DNA of 64,000 nucleotides from Rosellinia necatrix (lineage: Eukaryota > Ascomycota > Sordariomycetes > Xylariales > Xylariaceae), in contig JAGYVD010000005.1 of NCBI GenBank assembly GCA_021209875.1, positions 1,240,001 through 1,304,000 of the forward strand. Direction: 5' to 3'. The notes beneath the pieces are model-generated. The model made no database searches. It had not been told where the DNA came from and worked only from the letters and a program-made list of their open reading frames with translations. This document shows, piece by piece, positions 49,269 through 61,167 of this stretch (positions within the stretch are counted from its first letter, which is position 1; each line of letters starts with the position of its first letter). The translations under genes and the position numbers were made by a program.

Positions 49269-50821
49269 CTTGTCGACTCATACCGACTCGAGTAGGTGCG
49301 GTGGTCAGCCCATTCAGTTCCGCCCTTTTTTATCGATTAGTGGTGTGTCGTGTGAGGATCACGATGGTGAGTCGAATCAAGCGAAATACCAAAACCCCGG
49401 AAACCCCAGCTCGTTGGTAGGAAGTCTCGGTTTCTTATTCAATCTGCTTATTGTTGGTGTCCCACCGGCTTGGATCGAGCAACCGTATAGAGCGTCTAAC
49501 GCCATTGATGGCTAGTTGATATTTGCCAAGTGCTGAACCGTGCCATTCGCATTCGTGGTCCACCTAGCGTCGTTTCCGAATGCCCATCAACTGATCAGCA
49601 CTACCCTAAATTCTGCTCGGCCAGCCACCATCGCTTCCTCGCCTTAACCTCCATCATCATTCTATGCTGTTACCAGTTAGCTGGAAGCTATTCTACCACC
49701 ACAAGACGTTTAGAGTGTCAACCCTCCGTTACATAATGCAAGTGAGCGTACACTGGAACATCGTGGCCCGCCCTTACCGGGGTATCACTTCGGGCTACTC
49801 CCTAGCAACATGGTTTCTCAGCTGCTGAAATTAGACGTCGTTTATCTCTTGACTTTGACAGCCCCCCAACCATTCCAGATTCAGCAGCGACCTGTCAAAG
49901 TGACTGTGCATCATTCCACCCCGTCGGACGAGAATTATACTGCCGGTGTGTAAACAAGGGTAAAGCATGTTGATGAGTAATTTTTACTCGGCCGACAGCT
50001 TCTGAAGGACCACAGAGCCGATCTACGCCATCCGCATACCATTGCCCGTTTCATAGAACAGACGAGAGTCAGAAGGTTTAAAATGCATAAAAGCAGGACG
50101 AACTCATCGTCCGTCTGTCAGTATACCAGATAAGTTAGATACATTGAGTTTTTCATGTATAAATAGCCCGCAAACATTGCCGTTTGGAGGGAACATTAGG
50201 ATGAATAGCTCAGCAGAAGATCAGCTAGCGAGAACATATCGCAGCCCCAAATCTCTAACAAGCCCCTCCAAACTAAATTTCTACATCTGTATACGACGGG
50301 TAGCCCAGATAGTGCCAATTTAGGTCAAGAGAAAGCACAACTAGTACGGGATAGTGTATATATGTTGATGCCTGTTACAGCAGGTGACCAATTCGGGCCG
50401 TGACACCTTTCCTTTTGCATCAGGACGCCGACTCCCCGGCGCCTTAGTATAACGCGCTGATGCTGGGCTAGCGCAGCTCGCACCAAGTGAGGTGGTCCAG
50501 GCGCACGAGGGCCGGGATTTCCGCGGCTGCTCGAGGAGTTGCGCATTATCATTCCTATCCCTATTCCGTACTAGCAGCGACGACGAGTCGTGTGTCGTGA
50601 TATGCAGTTGGTCAGCATCTCACGAATCGTCGACGAAGAATACCGCAGAGGCCCATGGTGAAGGATCTTCAACCAGGTTTTGTCGTGCAGCAGCGTGACA
50701 CGGCTACATACCTACTGGCACGTACACCATGTAGTAGTTGATGTGTGGAGGGACGGACGCCAGTGCAAGAAGGGCAGACACCTCGTCGGTGATGGGATAT
50801 GATACACGTACGTAATCTGTT
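49269..50821. other. Gene-free stretch between the receptor and deaminase genes
   Basis: Promoter of the Pth11-like gene and 3' flank of the deaminase gene. Short frames only; no RNA gene or notable repeat recognised. Confidence 0.4.
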
Positions 50822-52545
50822 CTACAGCTTAGCACCGCCCGAGGAGGAATCCGAGTCCGAGCCCGGATCCCCCTCGTCTGCCCACGAAACATCGCGTAAG
50901 CCCCGATTCCCCGTGTCGCTGAGACTGGCGAAGGAAGAGTGCCTCGAGGCAGATGGCGATGATGCTGAGGAATCAACGATGACAGCGGTGGGATGGCTGT
51001 CCTCGGTGTCTGTGGCCATGTCTGTGCCATCCGCCACATACACTAGTCAGCTCTTTATGCCCAACGGGTGTGCATACACCACACTAAAATGTGGGCGAGA
51101 AAGCACGCGAGCGTCCACTCACCGAGATCGACCATGCTTGCCACCTCTGCAGGGGGCTGCCGCCCCCCAGGCCGACCGACTCCTCCGCGCACGGACGGCG
51201 CGGGCAGGGTGAAGCCTGTCTGTGAGTCGGGGTGCCAGGGCGCGGCGGACGCCTTGCGCAGGATCTGGTCCAGGGCGTCGTCGCGGATCGTCTTGGCCAT
51301 CGCGTTTATCACGTCTCGCTGGAGCTTAAATCCGTCGTCCTGCGAACCTCGCGCCAGCGCCCCGAGCCCCCAGTGGACGTAGACCTTGCGGCTCGTCTGT
51401 GGTACCACACATCTGGCCGGGTGGTGCCGCATGTAGAGGTGGCAGCAGTAGCACGCGGGCTTGCTGCACCCGATGTATCGGTCGTCGTCGAGGAACCGCC
51501 GCTGCCGCCGGAAGAAATGCTCCAGCACCTGTACCTCCGCGTGCATCTGGGGCTTGAAGTTCTTGCTGTTGTAATCTTGCTTGAACCGCGCCATGATATC
51601 GAACTGTCGGTTCATGAACTCGGCCGCCTCCTGGTACTGCGTATTGAACCCATTGGCCGGAAGCATCCGTTTCATGATGTTGTCTATGCGCAGATCCGGT
51701 TCTGCCTCTGGCCGGTCTACGACGGCTTGCGGTTGTATCGCATGGACCTCGAATTCGTCCAAGACATTGCGTAACGCTGAGTTGTTTGATACGTCTTCGA
51801 TAAGCTGCTGTGGTGCTCGAACATGGTGAGCCAGGCGCCCTAATCGGTGTACAACTTCTTTGATTACGGGCAGGTCGCCGTGAGATTGTAGACAGCCTCT
51901 GAGCTTCTTCATCATGGGCGTGCCTCTTTCTCCGTATGCGAGATGACACAACTCCCCAGGCTGTTTCTTCGGGAAGCGCCCGAGCCATTCCAAGAACTCA
52001 GCATCTGATGATGTTAGGCTCGACGTTCTACATTCGACTCCTAGTTGACTATACTGACCCTCCGAACCCGCAAAGAACTGTATACAGTTCGTAATCTCCC
52101 TCGCCAACAATCCGCGTTCCTTTTTGACCCTACGTTCCGCGAACTTAATGCACATGTTGACAAGCCCCTCGTGAGGGGTTGTTTTGTCGCAGGCTGGTGA
52201 ATCTACAATCCGCCGAACGTCGTGGAGGATACCCGTCAAAAACGCGGCGGCCTTGGTACTATGCTTGGGGTCGTTAGATGCGACCCAGAAGCTGAATCGT
52301 TCGGGGGTATCTTCGAGACCGACGGCCGAAGTGGTGCAGCCCCCTTTGTCATAGTCGCATAGGTAGGCTAGGTTATCGAGGAATCGATGGGTTGGACTCT
52401 GTTGTACGGATGGGCTATGTTCTCCCCTCGTGCCTCCTAGAATCCTCAGGATCACAAGAGGTTCATAGAAACGTCGCCATAATTGGAAATACTTCCTATC
52501 GCGAACGCTCGCGTTTGGCAGGACTTTGGATTTGGGGCTCGGCAT
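50822..52545 (-). CDS. OTT_1508-type nucleic-acid deaminase-like protein
   Basis: Two exons, 52545-51123 and 51042-50822 (80-bp intron, GTGAGT...CTAG), about 547 residues. The ATG at 52545 is the first in frame. A long helical N-terminal region of about 300 residues precedes a compact cytidine-deaminase-like zinc site: HAE at ~335-337 (in QMHAEVQVLEHFF) and PACYCC at ~363-368 in IGCSKPACYCCHLYM. The His and the CxxC pair are the metal ligands and the Glu the proton shuttle in this superfamily. Conserved VYVHWGLGAL follows. This is the arrangement of the OTT_1508-like deaminase family, common in fungi and of unknown substrate; its bacterial members are often toxin-like effectors, which is family background and not evidence here. 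The second exon adds a Ser/Asp-rich tail ending SDSDSSSGGAKL. Confidence 0.82.
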
Positions 52546-53333
52546 TGTATCGCACCCATTCAAATCCTTAAAATATCAAATCTCGCATCCGAATTGTTAA
52601 AATGGCCCTAGGAAGCCGTCTCGAGGATGTTAGTATTCGAAGCAAAGGCATAAATGCAGAACGGATAGAATATGATTGCCAAAGCAGCCTGATGGCATGC
52701 ATGGGTCGCACGGCTCGTCACATTGAATCGAAGCGCGACGGCGTTTGTAACGGTATGCGTTGGCCTGTCGCCAGCCTCTACCCTCCCCCATTGCAGGTCG
52801 GTCTCGCCAATCACAACCATAGAGCGCGGGCAACACCCTGCAGCTTCACGTCGGAGGTGCGTCTTGATTCTTGTCACCCCTCCTTGTCCTCTCATTACAA
52901 TGCAACTCTCTTGTAAGAGTCATCTAGGCGCAGCAGGCTGTATCCTGGGGTTTTAATGCGACACTTCGGCCCCGAAGTTACAATTAGGCAAACCGATCTC
53001 GTTTGTTCGGTCGTTAGTTCGTTGTCAGCGGCGTGCATTGGTTGAGACGCCTTCACCAACAGCGAGTGACAGGGGCATGAACAACCGAAGCGCTTACATC
53101 GTGTCTCGCTACCGAAATACGACGTCCAGTTAAAAATAAGGACGATGTGAGCAACCCGATTCTTGACATATTTTCTTTTCTTTTCGGCTGATCGGCCGGA
53201 CCGAACACGAGCACTTCTAAAAGCAACGCCTGCTCCTATATGACAACGCGCCCAAACGCCAAAGATGCCCGGCATCGGGCGAATCTAACACGGATCCCAA
53301 GCCGGTCTCGCGTCTTCCCCCTCTCTCACGCAT
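52546..53333. other. Gap between dioxygenase and deaminase genes
   Basis: Promoter of the deaminase gene and 3' flank of the dioxygenase gene. About 790 bp with only chance frames; nothing recognised. Confidence 0.45.
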
Positions 53334-54896
53334 CTAATCGCCCTCGAGCCTCGCGACGGGCGGCGTGTCGTCGACTTGGATGCCGCCGCGCTTCTTCTCA
53401 TCGGCGTCCCAGTACGGCAGGCGCCAGCCGCCCTCGCCCTGGGGCACGGAGAGCCAGAGGCGCATGAGGTGGCGGCGCGGCAGGCCGGAGGCCGGCGGGT
53501 GGTCGGTGTAGGCGGTGCGGGCGTGGAGGGTGTGGGAGTTGGCGACGAACTGGATGTCGCCGACGCCGAGGACCATGTGCAGCTTGACGCGCTCGCATGT
53601 CGCCTCGAGTAGGTCGGCCGCCTCCTCCTGCGCCGCCGACAGCGGCGGGATCACCCCGGCGTCTGAGAACCGCCGTAGGCTGCGCACGAACGACGGGTCC
53701 CACTTGCAGTACACGCGCGCCGCCGCCAGCCCTCCCGGGTCCGCCGGGTCCGCCGGGTCCGCCGTCTCCAGGTAGAACACCGCCCCCCGGATGTACGGCT
53801 CCTCGCCCTCCGACACCTCGCCCTTCCGGTCGAAGTACCACACCGGCTGCGTCAGCAGTTCCGCTACGTCCGGTCGCTCCACCTGCAGTATGTTCCAAAC
53901 GTGGTGGATCGAGGCCACGTCCGATTCCCCGCCCGACTGCGCCCGCGCGATGCAGAGGAGGCCGACGATGTCGCACTCGTCCGCGTGGAAGGCCTGGGAC
54001 AGGTTAGCCGCTAATCTATGGGCCTTGCGTCGTGGGATCCTGATGTCCTCGGTCAAAGGAGAGGCCTCCTTACCTGTCTAGCCGTCGTCTTGTAGATGCG
54101 AACTGGCTCAGCCCCGGCGCCATCTACCTGAATGCTTTGGACGTGTCCGAGGATGTGACCATTTCTCTGCATGTTATCATTTATTAGCTCTTGATCCCGA
54201 TGCTGTTCTGCTAACGTTGACAGGGAGTCAACTCGTCCAAGCGTATGCAATACCAACTCCTTCAAGCATCGAAAAAAGCGATAAAAGAGACAAACAGACA
54301 TTCTGCGAGACGGGATACCCGATATGCACGCCTAAGCCGAAGTATGCAACGGCCGACTTCAAGTTGCCCCATTCCTCGACTGGGAGGCCTTTCTTGAACA
54401 GCATGAACCCTTTCCCGTTTAATAGTTCCCGGCGCATGGCAGCTAGGTTATTCTCTAGACTCGGAAGGGAGAAGTTTTGCTTTGTAATGCCCGTGATCGG
54501 GAGGCCGGAAGCGATGAAGTTGTCGGCTGCCTGAGAGATCTCCTCGGTCTCAGTGACTGAAAACTGGTGGACCCAACGTTCCGGGTTGTTGGCGTAATCT
54601 TCCGGCCGCCATACCGTTGACCCCTCGATGTGTTTGGGGAAGGCGCTATAGGGGTAGATGTGTTCATATAACGGTGGGTGCTGGCCTGGCTGGCCGTTAG
54701 TAGGTTGAAAATTCGAGACACCCCTATTGTAGTGATTTTCTTGTGTCTGGGTATGGATTGGATAGGCTAGAGAATGAATACCTGAGGTCTTGAGTCCGTC
54801 GGGAAATATGGCCGGGTCCGCGGCAGTCTTCGCTTGCGTCTTCAAGCTTCGCGCCGGCTCGACTGGGGAGTCGGTACCAAGAGCAATTGGGGCCAT
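53334..54896 (-). CDS. TauD/TfdA-family Fe(II)/2-oxoglutarate dioxygenase-like protein
   Basis: Three exons, 54896-54300, 54166-54074 and 53993-53334, about 449 residues. Intron 1 (133 bp) has a GTCTGT donor; intron 2 is GTAAGG...CCAG. An N-terminal ~100 residues precede WRPEDYANNPERWVHQFS. GFMLFKKGLPVEEWG and GYPVSQN then lead over intron 1 into NGHILGHVQ, and intron 2 joins TARQ to AFHADECDIVGLLC. The facial triad would be His233 and Asp235 (HADE) and His387 (TLHART), with Arg408 (MRLWLS) binding 2-oxoglutarate. This matches fungal TauD/TfdA-like (clavaminate-synthase-like) proteins that hydroxylate small acids, sulfonates or carnitine precursors; the substrate is not evident. A DPADPADP tandem at ~310 is encoded by a CCGGGT repeat. 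The last exon is visibly GC-rich compared with the others. Confidence 0.9.
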
Positions 54897-56368
54897 GATG
54901 GGCGGAAAAGCAGAAACAAAAACAAACAAGCTACCACTTTGCCCTGAAGCTCTCCTCGTAGGCTAAGCAGTGTTCAATTTAGAGAGGGCACAATGAAGTC
55001 ATGGAGAGGACAGCAGGTGTACCCCGGATGGAGAGGGTGGTATTGGCCGCCGCTGTTATTATAGGTGTTCCGTCGGTCCTCGTGTAGCGTCGAGACATGG
55101 CCGTGGACTAGAAACGACTTTCCCATCTCGACAGCTTGCAGGTGTCCAGGGGGCCGCAGTGCCATAAATGATGCCCTTTTGGGTAATATTGCGTGATCAT
55201 AACATAATATGGCGGAACCCAACTCAGGGCAGTACCTGATTCCAGGGCGCGCCAATTCACTAATTCTTACAAGCGGCGGCGGGACGACACGTCTCGGTCT
55301 CGGAATCATCTTTCGTCTGGCAGAAAAACGGCAGGATTCGTATCGTGCATATGGCTGTGGGGTCCTTGGTCACATCTGGCCGGCTTAGCTTGCGGCGGAA
55401 TGAGACGCTACGGCAGAAGGACTTCCACCGATAAAGGGAGAAGAAGCTTGCTTCCCCGCATGGGGTATTGATTGATCTTCTAACCCTGTTATGCCGATAT
55501 TCAAACGATGCCTGTCTAGATCGGAAGCGCTCTCGTCGGAGACCATATTTGGTGTCTTTGTCGATGCCGCAAATTACCGGCTAAAGAATGCCAACCAGGC
55601 TCACGATCACAGGATCTGGACTCCGGAGGCGGCTTGGAGGAAACCATGTAATTATGAATTTATGACAACAAAACATCAGCTCGCTGCATTAGCCTCATGT
55701 CGTATCTGGCCATTCGTGGGTTCGCTGCCTGTCCCGGCTTCGGTCAGATTGATAAGACAGCCGAGTGTATGATGCCTCTAGTATTCGCAGGTGGTAAGCG
55801 TGTCCCATATTTAGTAAAATTTACCCAGTGATCGTCCTCGTCGTGCACACCACCTATCGGCCAGTACAACTTATCTAAACTCCTTCTCCATTTGACGACC
55901 ACTCCTAACGTACAAGCGAGGAAGCCAAGGAAGAGAGCAATACATACATACGTAGTAAGGACCCTTATTGCTCCATTCTTGGCGTTAATTACTCTGGCAG
56001 AAACACATACATATCCCGTATGTATGCACATACGTATGGCGTATGGGTGTCGAATCATCTTTCTTCCCGTTGATCTACGTATTCCCCGCAGCTTTAACGA
56101 GCCTAGAGGTAATCCTGTTCATGTTTGTTAATGAGGATCGTGGGGTTTTGCATACCCACGGATCTGGACTTCTTTGGTGACAATGCAATCCGATAAGATA
56201 CCAATGAGAAACAAAAGCATCGGATAATATCGGCGTATATGCGGATGTTTGTACAGCTTCGGAGGCGATCCCCGGCCCCTATAAGACGTATATGCACCCA
56301 AGCCGTTTGCTCTTATCTTGCGCCATTCGTTTATTGCCCGTTTGCTCGGGTCATTGGTTAAACGCCTT
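54897..56368. other. Gap between membrane-protein and dioxygenase genes
   Basis: Mostly without gene signal. One minus-strand frame at about 56058-55840 encodes a hydrophobic segment (VLTTYVCIALFLGFLACTLG) followed by charged residues, then a possible GTAAAT donor near 55829. This could be a small single-helix membrane protein, but I do not recognise it. A palindrome ATACGTATGGCGTAT lies at about 56031-56045. Confidence 0.35.
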
Positions 56369-57744
56369 TCACTTTTTGAACAGGTTAGTCTGGGAACCAA
56401 AGAATGGGTTCGGTTGGAACGAGGGCCGCTCCTCGGGATACGATTGCAGTTCATCCCCGCCAAGCAATTTGGTTTTATCGTCCCCTTGGTCAGCGACAGG
56501 CAGTGCGCATTTGATTTCGCCACGGATTATCTCGATAATCGAAACGACGGGCAGCAACAGCATGCCGACAGAAAGGAGCTGCCCAAAGCTCCACTGCCTC
56601 TCTCCACCATCGCTGAGCGTCACCGGATGGTCGGCACCGAGAGCGTCGGCGAGCAGAGAGACACGCGTAATGGCGCCGATGGAGATGGCCGTCATAAGTA
56701 GCAATCCGACAATTTGGGTTATCTTGTAGAAGCGCTGTGCACGTGAGTGCAGATACCAGGTCGCGAGCACAAACACAACTACATTGCCCGCGATGACGAC
56801 GATGGTGCCGATGAAGGAGAGGGCATGGTTGTCCTCCGAACGCTGGCCGGTCCCATCAGTAGTCTTCCAGACGCACGCGATGGGGAACGTGGAGTCGTTA
56901 ATCCCATCCCCGACGGCTTTGAGGATAAAGATGCCGTAGAGCGAACTTAAAACCAGGTTGACGAAGATGAGGAATTGGCGCAGCCACCGCAGAACCCAAT
57001 CCCGTCGAAAATCGTGGACAAGGGCAAGCAGACTCGCATTGTGCACGGCCATGGACAACAAGGACAGCATCCAGATAATGAAGAAGTGGTAGGGCACCAT
57101 AGAGTCGATCTTGGCAAGCCCGACACTCTGGATCCCAATGCCGGTCAGGATCTGCTGATCCGAGTACGCATTCAATAGCTTGCGCCGCAACACGCTGGTT
57201 TTGTGCGGGGAGGTTCGGCCTCGCGCCTCCTGGAAAACCAGCGATGCGCTGACTATAAGAGTTCAGATGTCAGAAATCACCGTTTTGCCTATAACTATAC
57301 CTAGTAGGCATAGGTACGTGCAGGTATACATATGTATGATACAGAGAGACAGATATACAGATATATAGATATATAAGCCAAATAGACGAAGTTATAGGGC
57401 TTAGCTAAATCGGGGGCATGGGGTAAATCTGTGGCCGGCATGATCTGGCCGAAACGGGAAACAATTGACTCCGAAATACAAAAAACTTACTGCTGAGAGC
57501 AATGACGGCTGTTATGATGAAGGATAGTAAAACCTACGATGCCCGATAGGCCAAAGAGTTAGCGCGCCTTTCGGCCCGTACCGTATTTTAGTCCCAAGTG
57601 TTGAAGTGCCTATGTACTAGCACTGTAGATAGAAAGGCACTGCGCATGTAAGTCCATAGATGGGTATGGCGGATGACATACCCCTATACCCGCCACGCCT
57701 GAGTCGCTAGGAAGAGTGGGCGGCGCATTCGTGCAGTTCGCCAT
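56369..57744 (-). CDS. Fungal multi-pass membrane protein, unknown function
   Basis: Three exons, 57744-57682, 57533-57491 (43 nt) and 57252-56369, give about 329 residues. The N-terminus is MANCTNAPPTLPSDSGVAGI, followed by helix 1 encoded across exons 2 and 3 (VLLSFIITAVIALSISASLV). Then come ARGRTSPHK and a charged linker, SDQQILTGIGIQSVGLAK, and five further hydrophobic segments (around IIWMLSLLSMAVHN, FLIFVNLVLSSLYGIFIL, TIVVIAGNVVVFVLATWYL, IVGLLLMTAISIGAI and LLSVGMLLLPVVSII). The cytosolic C-terminus is Pro/Glu-rich and ends GSQTNLFKK. I believe this architecture is widespread among uncharacterised ascomycete proteins, but I know no function. Intron 2 (238 bp) carries GATA/TATA microsatellite sequence. 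Confidence 0.82.
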
Positions 57745-58828
57745 CGTGTCACGGGTGGGTGTAAGCAAGCTTGACCGTAGGTAGATATAGGTAGATAAGT
57801 AGATATCCTCACTACCTATCTAGGTCATTAGCGTACCCCAGAAGGTTAGAGAATTAAACAAATTATAGATGGGTGAAAAGCAAGAAAACATGTAAAATCA
57901 AAAGGCCATACATGAAGCAAACAGGGAGGACAAAGGCATAAATGACAAAAAAATTCGAACTAGTGCAGGTGGCGAGGCAAAGAAAATGAAACGCCCTCAT
58001 ATAGGCCGGCATACATAGCACAGCAGGCACCTATTCGCCCTTTCTCTTCTTCATTTGCTTCTTCGCTTGCTCCACGCCTTGGGCGATGACGTCGGTTGGT
58101 CCATTCACCAATCGCCCGCGTGTCGAGAGGCGCTTAAAGCGGCATAAATCATCCCACCCTGTTCATCAAATACTGTATCTAGTGTAAGTATATTTGTACA
58201 TGAAACAGCACGTAATATGCCATGTATTCGACACAGACCCCACCCCTGCTTAGGGTGCCGTGCTTGGTTGGGTTGGCTGGTTGCTGTACTGTGTACTGCT
58301 CACTCTTTTCTCTGGGGCTGTGTCACGATGCCTTTATTCCTTCATGCCGCCGGCCTGAGGTACCTCTGACAAGGTACCCGTATGGCGAGTTTTGCGTAGA
58401 GCCTGGTACACTAACACAAGTCCTGCCCGTCGGGGAATACGACACATCCAAGTGCAGCTAAAGTACTAACTATCCAGCTACCTATGGGTTGCGTTTCAGG
58501 TTCCAAAGCCGGTGGCTGGATAGCAGCACTATCCGATCCAGAACCCAACATAGGAGTCTATCACCAATCATATTCTATTAGGCGCTCGATAGGTAGGTGC
58601 AGAAGGAGGAGAACGTAGCTGCCAGGTCACCGATAGTGGACCTTGCACTATAAATCATGTTTCCACCAACACCAGCACGAGGACAGTCATTTCTGTCTTT
58701 TGTTGTCTGATTCTCATTCATGACGTATACAAACTCAAGGCGCTGACCCCATGGGAAGTGATATCTAGCAGCTTAAAAGCCCTCCCGAAATCCTTGAACG
58801 CCGTCCGATATTTCCCCTTGTTAAAACC
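57745..58828. other. Gap between HSF1 and the membrane-protein gene
   Basis: Promoter of the membrane-protein gene and the 3' flank of HSF1. TAGGTAGATA repeats lie at about 57778-57825. No gene recognised. Confidence 0.45.
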
Positions 58829-61167
58829 TCAAGTCCTTCGCTGCCTCTTCGTAGCCCGGCTCGGGCTATCTTCGAAATCCTCTCGCGTGATTTCCTCCGT
58901 GCCACTTGGACTCGGCGACTTGTGACTAGGCGTGTTTGTTTCTACCACTTGACCCGACCCCAGGCCATCCCCAGCCGTGCCGCCTGCAAAATCGGTGATT
59001 TCGGGGTGCCAATCCAGGTTTGTGTTATCGTTGAACGCGGCGGAGTCGAAGCTGAAATCATTACCACTTCCATCGGCGGTGTAAGCATTTGGGTCTAGAT
59101 ATTGACTGATATCTATATCGTCCCCAAAGTACTCGGGCGCCTCGTCTAAGCCGGGTATACGGCCTGAAGGGCTGAGGGGGCCGAGTAAGGTACCGAGGTC
59201 TTCAAGCTTCTGGGTCTGTTCTTTTTGGAGGCGCTGGAGTTGCTCCAGCTCTTCCTCGGTTTGGGACATACGCTCAATGGTTGCCGGTACCCCTGAGGGT
59301 AGTATGGGAGATAAAGACGCCGGAGGATTGGTGTTGGCTTGGCTGTCGGTTACCGGTATCCCGAATGTACCCAGATTGGATGCTGTAGGAGGCGTTGTGC
59401 TTGGTGGTGAAGTGGATGACGTCGGTGTTGGCACTGAGCTGCCTTGAGCCCCGGACATGATAGAAAGCATACGGTTACGTTGGTCATTTGTCATATTCGT
59501 CGCGGTATTGGCGGCGACGTTAGAGAGGTCGATAGGCGTGTTCCCAGTCTTACCGGCGTTTGAATTAGCATCTTGGATGAGCTTAAGCATACCTTCCTGG
59601 GGATTGGGTCCGAGCTCCTGTTTGAGATAGGATGGTGTGCTAGCCGAGTCGGCAGGCGTATCATAAAGCTCCGTCACATGCCCTGTCTGCGCCTCTTGAC
59701 TGGTAAAGCTGGGGTAAGCGGGAGGCTGGGGAGGCTGCGGGGTGGGGGAGAGTGTGGGTGGCTGATTGTTGGGGATTGGGGGGTAGCAGGCGTTGCGGTC
59801 TCTTCGGTGTTCCAACTTTCGCCGCGTTTGAGGCCATTGGCTGCTGCACCCAGTCATCGAGATCAACAACGCTTCCTTGACCTGCGGCGGGCATTTGCAC
59901 ATTGGGTATAATACTAGCAAGCAGATCGTTCACATTCTGGGTCCCCCCCTTGCTCTTCCAACGACTTCCGGAATACATTCGCCAGGAAGTTCAAGATAGC
60001 ATTGATGGAATTCTCGTGACGATTATGCATGTTTTGAAACATCATCGCTTGCTGGAAAAGTTGGTTATGTTCCTGTCGTAATCGAGTGATGGCATCACTA
60101 ATTTGTTTTTGGCGCTGTTGCAGTGCTGCCATTTGATCTCTCACGAGGGCCAACTCTTTTCTTTGAAGCGGACCTGCTTCGGGCGCTGGTAGGGCTCGAG
60201 TAGGCGCACTCGGTTGAGTAAAGGACTGAGCGATGGCATCATCAACTGGTGTGGTGTCATCATCGCTATCGCCCTCCCCATCGTCACCACGCTTCTTGCC
60301 ACCTTTCTTGGTATTGCCGCTTTTGGGCTTATTGATTAGCCATAAAAGATTTGGATGCCCTCGCCTGAAGAAAGGATTATAATATTCGCTCGGGCTCTTG
60401 TTCTTGCGTTCACTGGCTTTCATCGAGTTGTCCGAGAGTCCAACTTTCTTATGGAAACCATACATATTAAGTTGTCTGACAAACGAAGCATAGTTATTAT
60501 GCTTGAATAACTCGGGGATAAGTGTCTTGGCGAATTCATCTTCATCAAGTACGATAAAGGAGTCGCCCTTATCTGACCAGCGAATTAAATCTGTGTTCTT
60601 TCCATTCTCCAGGAAGCTACATAAGAGTGAGGGTTAGCTAAACCTGCCGAGGCGGTTGAGAAGAGGTGAAATCAACATGAACCAGTGAACATACCTATTC
60701 AGCTTCTGCACAAAAGGGGGTATTTGTTTCCTTTTGGCCTGAGCTTCCCTCTTTGCACGTTGTGCTTTTTCTTCGAGCAATTCTATGTTATCATGCTCGT
60801 CCAAAGACCCGTTACTTGGGTTTGATAAAAGAGCATCATCAGCAAACCCGGGCCACGGGTCGTTGGGCTGTGGTGAGAAGGTACGGTTGGACGTGATCAG
60901 AGCATTGTTCCCACCCCTTCTGGCCAACGCGTTGGAGGGAGCAGGAGCGCCCTGGGGAAATTGTGCTTGAGTGGGAGATACTATGCCATATGGATTGAGT
61001 GGGTTAGAAACGTTGTCAGCAAAGTTGCTAGCATTGTTCCCGTTCCACCTGAGCATTTGTTCTGGCGCGTTATATGGTTGAGGCATTTGTGACGGTATTG
61101 GTAAACTGCCTGGAGCTGCTCGTTTTCGAGAATTCGGGGTAGACATCGGGCGATAGTAGGTGTACAT
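58829..61167 (-). CDS. HSF1: Heat shock transcription factor Hsf1 (frame interrupted at two homopolymers)
   Basis: Exon 1 is 61167-60695, the intron 60617-60694 (78 bp, GTATGT...GTAG), exon 2 60616-58829. The DNA-binding domain spans residues ~148-256: PPFVQKLN, then over the intron FLENGKNTDLIRWSDKG, HNNYASFVRQLNMYGFHKK and RGHPNLLWLINKPK. A coiled coil for trimerisation follows at ~311-371 (ELALVRDQMAALQQRQ...). After ~381 residues the frame must change twice: at C7 59943-59949 (+ strand) and at G6 59778-59783, one surplus base each time. The middle frame carries QGSVVDLDDWVQQ and KRPQRLLPP; the last frame carries the C-terminus with a second short coil and an acidic, aromatic activation-like region (GDDIDISQYLDPN). 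Length would be about 752 residues. Hsf1 is the essential nuclear activator of chaperone genes. Exon 1 could also start at the ATG at 61146. Confidence 0.88.

Noticed and set aside
51326..51988. 220-codon minus-strand frame
   Set aside because: Out-of-frame shadow of the deaminase gene; no domain of its own.
53398..54007. Long overlapping frames (136 and 192 codons) rich in Arg, Gly and Pro on both strands
   Set aside because: They are shadow frames of the GC-rich last exon of the dioxygenase gene.
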